This document shows positions 14,907 to 24,356 of a stretch of DNA of 34,208 nt, one piece after another. A program made the translations under genes and the position numbers. The notes under the pieces are model-generated. The model did not search any database and was not told where the DNA came from. It was given only the letters and a program-made list of their open reading frames with translations. The first letter of the stretch is position 1. The number at the start of each line of letters is the position of its first letter. This DNA is from an uncultured Clostridia bacterium. Lineage in GTDB: Bacteria > Bacillota > Clostridia > Oscillospirales > Ruminococcaceae. The DNA lies in the NCBI GenBank assembly GCA_945873955.1, contig CAMCFA010000026.1, positions 1 to 34,208 of the forward strand, written 5' to 3'.

Positions 14907-16712
14907 ATGGGAAAGATCATAGGTATTGACTTAGGTACTACAAATTCATGCGTATCTGTTATTGAGGGCGGCGAGCCGGTGGTTATCACCAACTCCGAGG
15001 GTTCAAGAACCACTCCGTCCGTCGTAGCGTTCACTAAGGACGGCGAGCGTCTGGTAGGTCAGCTTGCAAAGAATCAGGCTGTCACCAACCCCGAAAAGAC
15101 CGTTATTTCTATCAAGCGCCACATGGGCAGCGATTACAAGGTAGATATTGACGGCAAGAAGTACACTCCGCAGGAGATCTCCGCGATGATACTTCAGAAG
15201 CTGAAGCACGACGCTGAAGCATACCTCGGCGAGACTGTTTCCGACGCTGTTATCACGGTTCCGGCATACTTCACCGACAGCCAGCGTCAGGCTACTAAGG
15301 ACGCAGGCCAGATCGCAGGTCTCAAGGTACACAGAATAATCAACGAGCCGACGGCGGCTGCGCTTGCTTACGGCATTGATAAGGAAGAGGAGCAGAAGAT
15401 CGTTGTTTACGACCTCGGCGGCGGTACTTTTGATGTATCTGTTATCGAGATCGGCGACGGTGTACAGGAAGTTCTTGCGACAGCTGGTAACAACCACCTC
15501 GGCGGCGACGACTTCGACCAAAGGATCATTGACTTCCTCAAGGCTGAGTTCAAGAAGTCCGACGGTATCGACCTCAGCAGCGACAAGTTCGCAATGCAGA
15601 GATTAAAGGACGAGGCAGAAAAGGCAAAGATCGCGCTGTCCAACTCCACCACTGTAAATGTAAACATTCCGTATATCACCGCTGACGCAACAGGTCCTAA
15701 GCACCTTAACGTAACTCTGTCCAGAGCAAAGTTCAACGAGCTTACCGCAGATCTGGTTGAGTCCACCATGGGTCCGCTGAAGCAGGCGATCTCCGATTCC
15801 GGTCTGGATAAGAGCGAGATCGACAAGATCCTTCTGGTAGGCGGTTCTACAAGAATCCCCGCTGTACAGGACGCTGTAAAGAGCTTCCTCGGCAAGGAGC
15901 CGTTCAAGGGTATCAACCCGGACGAGTGCGTAGCTATCGGCGCGTCCATTCAGGGCGGTGTTCTGAACAAGGAAGTCACTGGCCTGCTGCTGCTTGATGT
16001 AGCGCCTCTGTCCCTCGGTATCGAGACTGCAGGCGGCGTATGCACCAGAATGATCGAGAGAAACACCACCATTCCTACCAAGAAGAGCCAGATCTTCTCC
16101 ACCTACTCCGACAACCAGCCCAGCGTTGATATCAACGTACTCCAGGGCGAGCGTGAGTTCGCGAAGGACAACAAGTCGATCGGCACATTCCGTCTGGACG
16201 GTATCGCTCCCGCTCCGAGAGGTATCCCGCAGATCGAGGTTACTTTCGATATCGACGCAAACGGTATCGTAAACGTATCCGCAAAGGATCTCGGCACCGG
16301 CAAGGAGCAGCACATCTCTATCACCGCCTCCACCAACATGAGCAAGGAGGATATCGAGAAGGCTGTCAAGGAAGCTGAGCAGTTCGCAGCGGAGGACAAG
16401 AAGCGCAAGGAGGACGTTGATGCACGCAACGAGGCAGACCAGATGGTTTACCAGATCGAAAAGTCAATGACCGACTTCGGCGACAAGGTCACCGAGGACG
16501 ACAAGGCTAAGGTTCAGCCGAAGCTGGACGCTCTCAAGGAAGCGCTGAAGGGCACCGATATCGAAGCTATCAAGACTGCTAAGGACGAGCTCCAGAAGGA
16601 ATTCTACGAGGTAGCAGGCAAGATCTATCAGGCGCAGGGCGCTGCTGCCGGCGCAGAGGGCGCAGCTCCGCAGGATAACGGTCCGGTTGACGGCGAAGTT
16701 ATCGACGAATAA
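14907..16712 (+). CDS. dnaK: Molecular chaperone DnaK (Hsp70)
   Basis: An Hsp70 chaperone of 601 residues. The ATPase domain shows [12 protein letters not shown] (phosphate loop 1), [11 protein letters not shown] and [11 protein letters not shown]; the interdomain linker [16 protein letters not shown] and the substrate-binding domain follow. It is short at the lid end, finishing in a Gly/Ala-rich tail and DGEVIDE, normal for Gram-positive DnaK. The start is ATG 14907 with GGAGG 8 nt upstream; an earlier in-frame ATG at 14892 has no SD. It lies 80 nt after grpE. That gap contains a small 6-bp palindromic hairpin (14868-14882), perhaps an mRNA processing or stability site. Confidence 0.98.
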   Translation: MGKIIGIDLGTTNSCVSVIEGGEPVVITNSEGSRTTPSVVAFTKDGERLVGQLAKNQAVTNPEKTVISIKRHMGSDYKVDIDGKKYTPQEISAMILQKLKHDAEAYLGETVSDAVITVPAYFTDSQRQATKDAGQIAGLKVHRIINEPTAAALAYGIDKEEEQKIVVYDLGGGTFDVSVIEIGDGVQEVLATAGNNHLGGDDFDQRIIDFLKAEFKKSDGIDLSSDKFAMQRLKDEAEKAKIALSNSTTVNVNIPYITADATGPKHLNVTLSRAKFNELTADLVESTMGPLKQAISDSGLDKSEIDKILLVGGSTRIPAVQDAVKSFLGKEPFKGINPDECVAIGASIQGGVLNKEVTGLLLLDVAPLSLGIETAGGVCTRMIERNTTIPTKKSQIFSTYSDNQPSVDINVLQGEREFAKDNKSIGTFRLDGIAPAPRGIPQIEVTFDIDANGIVNVSAKDLGTGKEQHISITASTNMSKEDIEKAVKEAEQFAAEDKKRKEDVDARNEADQMVYQIEKSMTDFGDKVTEDDKAKVQPKLDALKEALKGTDIEAIKTAKDELQKEFYEVAGKIYQAQGAAAGAEGAAPQDNGPVDGEVIDE

Positions 16713-16724
16713 TTTTCTAAAGGT

Positions 16725-16766
16725 ACACAACGCCCTGTGGAGATCCCTCAAGGCGTTGTGTTTCTC
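16725..16766 (+). terminator. Partial terminator or attenuating hairpin between dnaK and dnaJ
   Basis: A perfect 10-bp stem (16725-16734 with 16752-16761) with a 17-nt loop is followed by only three or four U. The weak U-run suggests leaky termination, lowering dnaJ output relative to dnaK, as expected from their cellular ratio. Confidence 0.55.
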
Positions 16767-16789
16767 ATACACAGAAGGATTGATCACAT

Positions 16790-17974
16790 ATGGAGAAAAG
16801 AGATTATTACGAGGTTCTTGGACTGCAAAAGGGCGCGTCAGAGGCTGAGATAAAGAAAGCCTACCGCCAGATGGCGAAGAAGTACCACCCCGACCTTAAT
16901 CCCGATAATCCCGAAGCAGAAGCAAAGTTCAAGGAAGTAAACGAGGCTAACGACGTGCTTTCCGACCCGGAGAAGAAAGCAAGATACGACCAGTTCGGCT
17001 TCGCGGGGGTAGACCCCAGCTACGGCGCTGGAGCAGGCTCCGGCGGCAGCGGCGGTTTCGGCGGGTTCGGAGGGTTCTCCGGTGGATTTTCCGGCGGGGT
17101 AGACCTCGGCGACATTTTCGATAATATTTTCGGCGGCGGATTCACGTCCGGCGGTTCAAGGTCGAATCCCAACGCTCCCCGTAGAGGCTCGGATATCGTC
17201 GTTTCGCTCAGTATCAGTTTCATGGAGGCTTGCAAGGGTATCACCCACGATATTGAGATAAACCGCGTTGAAGTCTGTGACGAATGCGGCGGCAGCGGCG
17301 CAAAGAAAGGAACCTCTGCCAAGACCTGTCCGGACTGCCACGGCGCCGGCAAGGTGAACGTCCGCCAGCAGACCATGTTCGGCATGATGCAGACCACCAA
17401 GACATGTACCAAGTGCGGCGGCAAGGGCAAGGTAATTGACACTCCCTGTCCCACCTGCGGCGGCAGCGGAGTTTCCCAAAAAAAGGCGACTATATCCGTC
17501 AATATCCCGGCGGGTATCAACGACGGTCAGACTATCAGACTTGCCGGAAAGGGCAATGCCGGCACGAACGGCGGCAGCCGCGGCGACCTGAAGGTGCGCA
17601 TTTCTGTACGGCAGGATAAGGTGTTCGAGCGGGACGGCGACAATATCCTCGTTGAAGTACCGCTGACCTACACGCAGGCGGCGCTAGGCGCGGAGATAGA
17701 CATTCCGACCATAGACGGCAGCATGAAGTACACTATCCCCGCCGGCACTCAGCCCGGAAAGGTATTCACTATCCGCGGCAAGGGCGTACAGCACTGCCAG
17801 AGGAACGGCAGGGGCGACGAGCTGGTAACGGTTTCTATCGAAGTGCCCACCAACCTCAACAAGAAGCAGAAGGACGCTCTGCAAGCCTTCGAGGACACCC
17901 TTGAGGACAACAATTATTCCAGACGGACGAACTTCTTTGAAAAGATCAAGGATCTGTTCAGCGGAAAGCAGTAG
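16790..17974 (+). CDS. dnaJ: Co-chaperone DnaJ (Hsp40, type I)
   Basis: The J-protein partner of DnaK, 394 residues. The J domain (1-70) contains the essential HPD (33-35). A Gly/Phe-rich linker spans about 75-120. The zinc-finger domain has all four CxxCxGxG repeats starting near residues 163, 180, 206 and 220, and the C-terminal substrate-binding domains follow. It is a complete type I protein. It lies 77 nt after dnaK beyond an attenuating hairpin, with SD AAGGA about 10 nt upstream, and is closed by a strong terminator. Confidence 0.98.
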   Translation: MEKRDYYEVLGLQKGASEAEIKKAYRQMAKKYHPDLNPDNPEAEAKFKEVNEANDVLSDPEKKARYDQFGFAGVDPSYGAGAGSGGSGGFGGFGGFSGGFSGGVDLGDIFDNIFGGGFTSGGSRSNPNAPRRGSDIVVSLSISFMEACKGITHDIEINRVEVCDECGGSGAKKGTSAKTCPDCHGAGKVNVRQQTMFGMMQTTKTCTKCGGKGKVIDTPCPTCGGSGVSQKKATISVNIPAGINDGQTIRLAGKGNAGTNGGSRGDLKVRISVRQDKVFERDGDNILVEVPLTYTQAALGAEIDIPTIDGSMKYTIPAGTQPGKVFTIRGKGVQHCQRNGRGDELVTVSIEVPTNLNKKQKDALQAFEDTLEDNNYSRRTNFFEKIKDLFSGKQ

Positions 17975-17993
17975 GAGTCCTGCATGATATTTC

Positions 17994-18033
17994 ATACCCT
18001 GAGAAGCATTAGGTTTCTCAGGGTATTTCTTTT
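17994..18033 (+). terminator. Intrinsic terminator of the dnaJ operon
   Basis: A perfect 12-bp stem (17994-18005 with 18015-18026), 9-nt loop, followed by TTCTTTT. It lies 19 nt after the dnaJ stop codon. The rest of the gap to 18110 is AT-rich, with only a short inverted repeat, CCGGAA/TTCCGG, near 18068-18089. Confidence 0.9.
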
Positions 18034-18110
18034 GGGGCTTGTTTTCTTTGGTTTTCTCCCGCTTTCTCCGGAATTCTCCGTTATTCCGGCAAAAATGTGC
18101 ATTTTACCCC

Positions 18111-18139
18111 TTGAAAATATATCGGATTTGTGATAAAAT
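18111..18139 (+). promoter_or_regulatory. Sigma-A promoter of the ddl-argS unit
   Basis: TTGAAA (18111-18116) and TAAAAT (18134-18139) are spaced by 17 nt. TGTGA just before the -10 resembles an extended -10. The expected start near 18147 gives a leader of about 160 nt ahead of ddl. Confidence 0.75.
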
Positions 18140-18167
18140 ATAATCTGAGTTATTATGCAGAGGGAAA

Positions 18168-18246
18168 CGCTGATCAAATCAAATTCGCCACGTTCAAACG
18201 CGGGAACTCACGCGGCAGAATTTGATACGCTTCGCTATGATCAGCG
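18168..18246 (+). other. Structured leader RNA of ddl (candidate cis-regulatory RNA or mobile palindrome)
   Basis: The outer stem pairs 18168-18176 with 18238-18246 (9 bp, perfect). A second stem pairs 18178-18186 with 18218-18226 (9 bp, perfect) and continues as GCC/GGC past one bulged A. An inner GTTC/GAAC pairing is at 18192-18195 with 18204-18207, and a small CGCTTCGC hairpin sits on the 3' side. Two long perfect nested stems in about 80 nt are unlikely by chance. Either a regulatory RNA domain or a small palindromic mobile element would explain it. Confidence 0.6.
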
Positions 18247-18274
18247 TGTCCGTAGAATAACGTTATAGAAAGGA

Positions 18275-18300
18275 CGCACCCGCAGCGGTGCGCAGGGTGG
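18275..18300 (+). promoter_or_regulatory. Alternative pairings around the ddl ribosome-binding site
   Basis: The SD of ddl is AGGGTGG (18294-18300), 6 nt before the ATG. CGCACC (18275-18280) can pair with GGTGCG (18287-18292), leaving the SD free. Alternatively CACCC (18277-18281) can pair with GGGTG (18295-18299), hiding it. The two pairings share bases and exclude each other, a layout typical of translational switches. Confidence 0.45.
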
Positions 18301-18306
18301 AAATAT

Positions 18307-19383
18307 ATGGCTAAGCTAAAGATCGCGGTCCTGTTCGGGGGAGCTTCGAGCGAACATGACGTTTCACTTGTGTCGGCGTATTCAGTGCTGACGAATATCC
18401 CCAAGGATAAATACGACGTGATGTGCATAGGCATCACCAAAAAGGGACACTGGCTGTATTATCCCGGCGAGTACGAGGACATCAAGACCGGGGAGTGGGA
18501 GAACAATCCCGACAACTGCACAGCGGTCATCAGCCCGGACACTGTGAACAAGGGCGTTATCATCATGGGCGCGGACGACAAGTGCTATATCCGCCGGGTG
18601 GACGCGGTGTTCCCGGTGCTACACGGAATGTTCGGCGAGGACGGCACGGTGCAGGGACTGTGCGCTCTGGCGGGGATACCCTGCGTAGGCTGCGACATGA
18701 CCAGCAGCGCCTCCTGCATGGATAAGGCGATAACCCACACTATCCTTGAAGCGGCGGGAATACGCACGGCGCCGTACTGCTATGTTACGAGGACTTCCCT
18801 CCACGACATCGACAAGGCGTGCGAAAATATCGAGGAGAAGCTGGGCGGATATCCGATGTTCGTCAAGCCCGCCTGCGCAGGTTCTTCTGTGGGAGTTTCT
18901 CGCGCCTCAGACCGGGAGGCTCTTAAAAATGGTATGCGTATAGCCTTTGCCCACGGCGAAAAGGTCGTGATCGAGACCGAGATCGTCGGCAAGGAGGTAG
19001 AGTGCGCTGTGCTGGGCAACGGCGAGGAGCTTATCGCGTCGATACCCGGACAGATCACCCCGGCGGAGGAATTCTATGACTACGACGCGAAATACAAGCT
19101 GGGTACTTCCGTGCTGGATATCCCGGCGAAGATCTCCCCGGAGATGACGGAGCAGCTCCGCGAAACCGCGAAAAAGGCGTACATAGCAATGGGGTGCAGC
19201 GGCTTTTCGAGGGTAGATTTCTTCGTTACCGAGGACGGTCTTGTGCTTAATGAGATCAACACTATCCCCGGTTTTACGCCGATAAGCATGTACCCCAAGC
19301 TGATGAACAACATGGGAATAGAATACGGCGAGCTGCTTGACAGACTTATCGAGCTTGCTGTCGAGAGGAATTCAGAAAACTGA
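18307..19383 (+). CDS. ddl: D-alanine--D-alanine ligase
   Basis: An ATP-grasp ligase (358 residues) that joins two D-alanines for the peptidoglycan stem peptide. Motifs are EHDVS (16-20), HGMFGEDGT (106-114), the phosphate loop GSSVGVS (192-198), the omega-loop YDYDAKY (257-263) and the metal-binding NEINTIPGFT (315-324). The Tyr in the omega-loop fits a D-Ala second substrate and differs from D-Lac ligases such as VanA; no vanH or vanX neighbour is present. It heads a unit with DUF1934, argS, yfhO-like and NUDIX genes, behind a long structured leader. Confidence 0.95.
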   Translation: MAKLKIAVLFGGASSEHDVSLVSAYSVLTNIPKDKYDVMCIGITKKGHWLYYPGEYEDIKTGEWENNPDNCTAVISPDTVNKGVIIMGADDKCYIRRVDAVFPVLHGMFGEDGTVQGLCALAGIPCVGCDMTSSASCMDKAITHTILEAAGIRTAPYCYVTRTSLHDIDKACENIEEKLGGYPMFVKPACAGSSVGVSRASDREALKNGMRIAFAHGEKVVIETEIVGKEVECAVLGNGEELIASIPGQITPAEEFYDYDAKYKLGTSVLDIPAKISPEMTEQLRETAKKAYIAMGCSGFSRVDFFVTEDGLVLNEINTIPGFTPISMYPKLMNNMGIEYGELLDRLIELAVERNSEN

Positions 19384-19397
19384 TCCGGGAGAAAAAT

Positions 19398-19832
19398 ATG
19401 GGAAACAATGCAAACATAAGAATGACGGTGAAACAGACGGCGGACGGCGAGACCGACAGCTCCGAGCTGTTCACAAAGGGCGAGTTCCGGGAGCACGGCG
19501 GCAGCTTCTTCATTGACTATGACGAGAGCGAAGCCACCGGGTACGAGGGCAGCCACGTCCAGCTAAGAATAGGTCAGCAGGACGAAACGATCACCATGAC
19601 CCGCACGGGCAAGGCGTTTTCCAGCTTGATATTTGAGAACGGGAAGCGTCATTTCTGCCATTATGGCACGGAATACGGCGATTGTATGATAGGAATATCC
19701 ACCACTGAAATGCGAAACGGCATAACCAGCGTCGGCGGAGAGGTCTATGTACGCTATACGATAGACGTAAATTCCGGGCTTATGCTCACCAACGAAATAA
19801 CGATAAACGTAAAGCCGCACGACGGCAACTGA
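19398..19832 (+). CDS. DUF1934 (YwiB-like) beta-barrel protein
   Basis: A 144-residue protein of the DUF1934/YwiB family, predicted to form a calycin-like beta barrel. Family traits are alternating beta strands, the central FENGKRHFCHYGTEYGD stretch and the late VYVRYTIDVNSG strand. It sits directly before argS, the same neighbourhood as ywiB in Bacillus. It lies 14 nt after ddl with SD GGGAG. Its function is not established; linkage to argS suggests a housekeeping role. Confidence 0.8.
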   Translation: MGNNANIRMTVKQTADGETDSSELFTKGEFREHGGSFFIDYDESEATGYEGSHVQLRIGQQDETITMTRTGKAFSSLIFENGKRHFCHYGTEYGDCMIGISTTEMRNGITSVGGEVYVRYTIDVNSGLMLTNEITINVKPHDGN

Positions 19833-19857
19833 TCAAGACAACAAGGAGAACAACGGA

Positions 19858-21657
19858 ATGTATAACGCAGTAGAACAGGCAAAATCAGAGGTAAAGGAAA
19901 TAATCATGGGCGCGCTGGGCAGACTTACGGCGCAGGGTAAGATCCCCGCAGAGCCGCTGCCGCCCTTTCAGGTCACTATCCCCGCGGACAACAGCCACGG
20001 CGATTTCTCAGCGAACACGGCGCTGGTTTCGGCTAAGGCGCTGAAAAGCAATCCCCGCGCCATTGCGCAGATGATCGCGGAAGCCGCGATACTGGACGGC
20101 ACCAGCTTCAGCAAAATCGAGGTGGCAGGACCCGGCTTCCTTAATTTCTTCATCGGCGAAAGCTGGTTTGAGGACGTTGTGACCAACGCTGCGTCCCTTG
20201 GGGAGGATTACGGCAAGACCGACCTCGGCAAGGGCAAGCGGGTGCTGGTGGAGTTCGTTTCTGCGAACCCGACAGGACCCATGCATATCGGCAACGCAAG
20301 GGGCGGCGCTATCGGCGACAGCCTTTCTTCACTGCTTCAGGAGGCGGGCTATGAGGTAAGCCGCGAGTTTTACATCAACGACGCGGGAAATCAGGTGGCG
20401 AAGTTCGGAAAGTCCCTTGACCTGCGGTATATGCAGCTCTGCTCCGACAAGGGGCAGCAGGTGATCGCGGAGTGCGGCAGCGACATGGAGAAACTCACCA
20501 AGGTTATCTATGACGCAACCCCCGCACCGGACGCGGACGGAAACTTCACTGACGAACAGCAGAACGACCCGTTCTTCATGCCGAACGACGTATATCTCGG
20601 CATGGACATTATCGAACATGCGAAGAATTACTACGACCTGCACGGCGGGAAGTCCCTGTCCGAAAAGCCGGAGCAGGAGCGCCGTGACGCGCTGGTAGAA
20701 TACGCACTGCCGCTGAACGAGAAGCGCCTTGAGGAAGACCTGCTGAAGTACAGGATAAAGTACGATAACTGGTTCAAGGAGAGCAGCCTGCACAACAGCG
20801 GCGCGGTTGCTGATGTTATTGAGAAGCTGAAAGCGGGCGGTCACACCTACGAAAAGGACGGCGCGCTGTGGCTGAAGGCTACCGATTTCGGCGGCGATCA
20901 GGACTTTGTTCTGGTACGCTCCAACGGTTTCCCGACTTATATCGTGCCGGATATCGCTTATCATTACGACAAGCTGATCACCCGCGGCTACGACAAGGCG
21001 ATAAACGTACTCGGCGCAGACCACCACGGCTATGTTCAGCGCATGAGGATAGCGCTTTCCGCCCTCGGTATCGACGACAAGCGTCTTGACGTCGTTATTA
21101 TGCAAATGGTAATGCTTATCCGTGACGGCAAGCCCTGCAAGCTAAGCAAGCGTTCCGGCAAGGCGATAACACTAACCACTCTGCTTGACGAAGTCCCGAT
21201 AGACGCAGCAAGATTCGTATTTAACCAGCGCAACGCCGACACTCACCTTGAGTTCGACCTTGACCTTGCGGTGGAGGAATCCAGCAAGAACCCGGTGTTC
21301 TACGTTCAGTACGCACATGCGCGTATCTGCCGCATTATTGAGAAGCAGGCGGAGGAGGGCGTGAAGTACTCCGGCGGCAGGATATCCTTCAGCGACCCGG
21401 CGGAGCTTGCTCTTATCCGCAAAATTGCGGAAATGCCGGAAATGATAAACCAAGCGGCGAAGGAATACGACCCCTCCGCGCTGACAAGATATTCCTACGA
21501 GCTGGCGCAGAGCTTCCACAAGTTCTACGATAGCTGCCCGATAAAGGACGCGGACGAGCCGGTGAAGCTGTCCCGTCTGGCGCTGTGCGAAGCGGCGAGA
21601 ACTGCTCTGCGCAACGTGCTTACTCTTTTAAAGGTTGAAGCCCCCGAAAGAATGTGA
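19858..21657 (+). CDS. argS: Arginyl-tRNA synthetase
   Basis: A class I aminoacyl-tRNA synthetase of 599 residues that charges tRNA-Arg. The N-terminal Add-1 domain (1-about 110) recognises the tRNA elbow. The Rossmann catalytic core has ANPTGPMHIGN with the HIGH variant HIGN (143-146) and the KMSKS-type KLSKRSG (about 428-434). The C-terminal DALR anticodon-binding domain includes TRYSYELAQSFHKFYD. SD AAGGAG lies 9 nt upstream of the ATG. It is somewhat longer than the usual 550-570 residues, apparently through an expanded region around residues 205-300. Confidence 0.97.
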   Translation: MYNAVEQAKSEVKEIIMGALGRLTAQGKIPAEPLPPFQVTIPADNSHGDFSANTALVSAKALKSNPRAIAQMIAEAAILDGTSFSKIEVAGPGFLNFFIGESWFEDVVTNAASLGEDYGKTDLGKGKRVLVEFVSANPTGPMHIGNARGGAIGDSLSSLLQEAGYEVSREFYINDAGNQVAKFGKSLDLRYMQLCSDKGQQVIAECGSDMEKLTKVIYDATPAPDADGNFTDEQQNDPFFMPNDVYLGMDIIEHAKNYYDLHGGKSLSEKPEQERRDALVEYALPLNEKRLEEDLLKYRIKYDNWFKESSLHNSGAVADVIEKLKAGGHTYEKDGALWLKATDFGGDQDFVLVRSNGFPTYIVPDIAYHYDKLITRGYDKAINVLGADHHGYVQRMRIALSALGIDDKRLDVVIMQMVMLIRDGKPCKLSKRSGKAITLTTLLDEVPIDAARFVFNQRNADTHLEFDLDLAVEESSKNPVFYVQYAHARICRIIEKQAEEGVKYSGGRISFSDPAELALIRKIAEMPEMINQAAKEYDPSALTRYSYELAQSFHKFYDSCPIKDADEPVKLSRLALCEAARTALRNVLTLLKVEAPERM

Positions 21658-21669
21658 TCGGCGCTTATC

Positions 21670-24345
21670 ATGTTTGAACAGGAAAAGAAGTATTATATCC
21701 GGGCGTTCGTGTACGCCCTTGCAATGGCGGTGGTGCTGCTTCTTCCGTTCGTGATACTGGACGGGGGATATTTCGTGTACTACGGCGACTATAACGCGCA
21801 GCAGATACCGTTCTACAAGACCTGCATAAGGGCGGTGCAGAGCGGAAATTTCGGCTGGAACTGGCAGACAGATCTCGGCGCGAACTTCGTCGGCTCATAC
21901 AGCTTTTACACGCTGGGAAGCCCGTTCTTCTGGTTCGCGGCGCTGTTCCCGGTGGAGATATCTCAGTATCTTATGGCGCCGCTGCTGGCGCTGAAGATAG
22001 CCTGCTCGTCATTCTTTGCTTTTGTTTATATCCGGAGATTTGTTACAAAGCCGCAGAACGCTCTTATCGGCGGGCTTCTGTACGCGTTCTCCGGGTACTC
22101 AATGTACAACATTTTCTTCAATCATTTCCACGAGGCGATAGTGTTCTTCCCGCTGCTGCTTATCGGGCTGGAGGAAGCTGTGGTGAACAAGCGCCGCGGC
22201 GCCCTGGCGCTTGCGGTGGCGATAAACGCGTTCGTGAACTACTTCTTCTTTATCGGGGAATGTGTGTTTCTTTTGCTGTATTTCGTAGCTAGAATCATCG
22301 GCGACAAGCGGTTCAGAATAGGTCTGCGGGACTTTTTCTGCCTTGCGTTCGAGTCGGTGTGCGGCGTGCTTATCGCCGGGGCGCTTTTCGTGCCGTCAAT
22401 TTTTCAAGTGCTGGACGTTCCGCGTTCTACCACAATGCTTAACGGCTGGGATTTCCTGTTCTACAACAAGGTGCAGCGGTACGGGCTTATTCTGGAGGGA
22501 ATGTTCTTCCCCGGAGAAGTCCCGGCGAGAACCGCAATGTTCGAGGGCGCAGACGCAAAGTGGAGCAGCGTTGCGCTATATCTCCCGCTGTTCTCCCTGT
22601 CCGGAGTTATCGCGCTTGTAAAGGGCGCAGGCACGGAGGCTTCCCGGCGAATGCGCTGGGTGAGGATACTTCTCCCGGCGTGCTTTGTAATTGCAATGGT
22701 GCCGGGGCTTAATTCCTCCTTTGTGCTGTTCAATTACAGCTTCTACACACGGTGGTTCTACATGCCGGAGCTTCTCTGCGCGCTTGCCACTGTCTATGTG
22801 CTGGAGCATGAGGAGTTCGACCTGAAATTCGGTGCGAAATTCTGTGCTGTGGCGGTGGCGGTAATGTCGCTGCTGGTGCTGCTTTTCCCGACAAAGCTGG
22901 AGCAGGATGACAAGGACAGCACGGAAACAGTCCTTTTGCCGCACCTTGCTAACGGAATGTCACTGACGGTGTCCATAAATATCGCAGTGTGCGTTGGCAT
23001 GCTGATCGCGCTGTTTTTGATTCTGCGTCAACGGAAGAAGCTGACCGCTGCGGCGTTCAATAAAAGAGTCACGTCGTTGACTGTGGTATGCTGCATGGCG
23101 CTGGGCTACTACTATGTCGGATACGGCAGGGTATTAGGTCCGTATATCGGTTCATATAACAAGAATGTCTCCGCGCAGATACACATTGACGACCCGGAGT
23201 TCTACCGCATGGAGGAACTCAGCAGCATGAACAATATCAACATGCTGTGGGACATGAGCTCCCTAAAGAGCTTCACCAGCATTCTGCCCAGCTCCACTTT
23301 TGAGCTGTACGACCTGCTTGACATTGAGCGCACTGTGAACTCTGCGCCGGATACTGATAGATACGCGCTTCGTTCGCTGACCCACGTAAAGTATCTGGTG
23401 ATCCCCCCAGACTGCAACGAGGAGAAAAGGAAAAACTCGCTTGATGATCTGCGTAATTTTCAGTATCTTGAATCGCAGGACGGCTACGACATCTATGAAA
23501 ATACCGCGGTACTGCCTATGGGCTTCGCCTACGACGGCTACCTGCTTCAAAAGGACGCAGCGGGAAAACGCGCGGACAATCTGATGATAGGCAGCGTTAT
23601 ATTGACGGAGGAACAGGCGGAGAAGTACGGCGATATCCTCACCGAGAACGAGGACGAGGGTCTTACCGGCGACGAGCTGTATCAGCAGTTCCTGTCCGAT
23701 GTTGAGGATAGGAAAAACCTAGCCGCAAAGCAGTTCAGTGTGAACAGCAGCGGCTTCACGGCAATCACGGATTACGACCGGGAGCGCTTCGTGGTGTTCA
23801 GTGTCCCCTACGACAACGGCTGGAGCGGAAGCGTTTCAGTGCAGGGCGGGGAGTACCAGCCGCTGGAGCTTGAAAAGGTGAACGGCGGATTTATCGGCAT
23901 GAAGCTCCCGGCGGGGGTTTGCGAGTTGAAATTCACCTACAAGACCCCCGGCGGCACTCTGGGAGTAATTTGCACCGTCGTTGGTATCGTCCTTTTCGGC
24001 GGATATATTCTGCTGTGCTATGTTATTCTGTGGCGCAGACCGCGGAGATACGCGCACCTGTACGCGGTAGATCAGGTGGAGGGCGTCAAGGCGCACAGCT
24101 CCTATATCGACCAACTCTCAAAGCAGATCTACGAGTCCCCGGAAAAGGGCGCAGTGCAGAGCAGAAACGAGGACGAGGAACTGTCATTCCCGGACATTGA
24201 GGAGAGCTTCATGGACAGGGAACGATACGACTTCAAGAGCCGCACACCCAAGCCCCGGACTTCTCACATCACCGAGGAGGACGAGGCGTACAACGTCCTT
24301 AAAGAGCTTGACGAGCAGCGTCAGAACAAGGACGAGATAGAGTAA
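21670..24345 (+). CDS. YfhO-family polytopic membrane protein (GT-C-like)
   Basis: A very large membrane protein (891 residues) of the YfhO family. The front half holds about 11-12 hydrophobic helices; the conserved early loop YYGDYNAQQIPFY with Asp40 matches the catalytic-Asp position of GT-C glycosyltransferases. An extracytoplasmic domain spans about 500-755, a final helix lies near 760-785, and a charged cytoplasmic tail of about 100 residues follows, rich in Glu/Asp/Lys. In other Firmicutes YfhO-type proteins glycosylate lipoteichoic acid or related polymers. The start is 12 nt after argS, with no clear SD, so translation may be coupled to argS. The donor and acceptor are unknown. Confidence 0.85.
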   Translation: MFEQEKKYYIRAFVYALAMAVVLLLPFVILDGGYFVYYGDYNAQQIPFYKTCIRAVQSGNFGWNWQTDLGANFVGSYSFYTLGSPFFWFAALFPVEISQYLMAPLLALKIACSSFFAFVYIRRFVTKPQNALIGGLLYAFSGYSMYNIFFNHFHEAIVFFPLLLIGLEEAVVNKRRGALALAVAINAFVNYFFFIGECVFLLLYFVARIIGDKRFRIGLRDFFCLAFESVCGVLIAGALFVPSIFQVLDVPRSTTMLNGWDFLFYNKVQRYGLILEGMFFPGEVPARTAMFEGADAKWSSVALYLPLFSLSGVIALVKGAGTEASRRMRWVRILLPACFVIAMVPGLNSSFVLFNYSFYTRWFYMPELLCALATVYVLEHEEFDLKFGAKFCAVAVAVMSLLVLLFPTKLEQDDKDSTETVLLPHLANGMSLTVSINIAVCVGMLIALFLILRQRKKLTAAAFNKRVTSLTVVCCMALGYYYVGYGRVLGPYIGSYNKNVSAQIHIDDPEFYRMEELSSMNNINMLWDMSSLKSFTSILPSSTFELYDLLDIERTVNSAPDTDRYALRSLTHVKYLVIPPDCNEEKRKNSLDDLRNFQYLESQDGYDIYENTAVLPMGFAYDGYLLQKDAAGKRADNLMIGSVILTEEQAEKYGDILTENEDEGLTGDELYQQFLSDVEDRKNLAAKQFSVNSSGFTAITDYDRERFVVFSVPYDNGWSGSVSVQGGEYQPLELEKVNGGFIGMKLPAGVCELKFTYKTPGGTLGVICTVVGIVLFGGYILLCYVILWRRPRRYAHLYAVDQVEGVKAHSSYIDQLSKQIYESPEKGAVQSRNEDEELSFPDIEESFMDRERYDFKSRTPKPRTSHITEEDEAYNVLKELDEQRQNKDEIE

Positions 24346-24356
24346 GGAGTAGCGCT

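Noticed and set aside
18307-19383. Vancomycin-type D-Ala-D-Lac or D-Ala-D-Ser ligase
   Set aside because: The omega-loop keeps the YDYDAKY pattern of D-Ala-D-Ala ligases, and no vanH, vanX, vanT or vanRS genes are adjacent.
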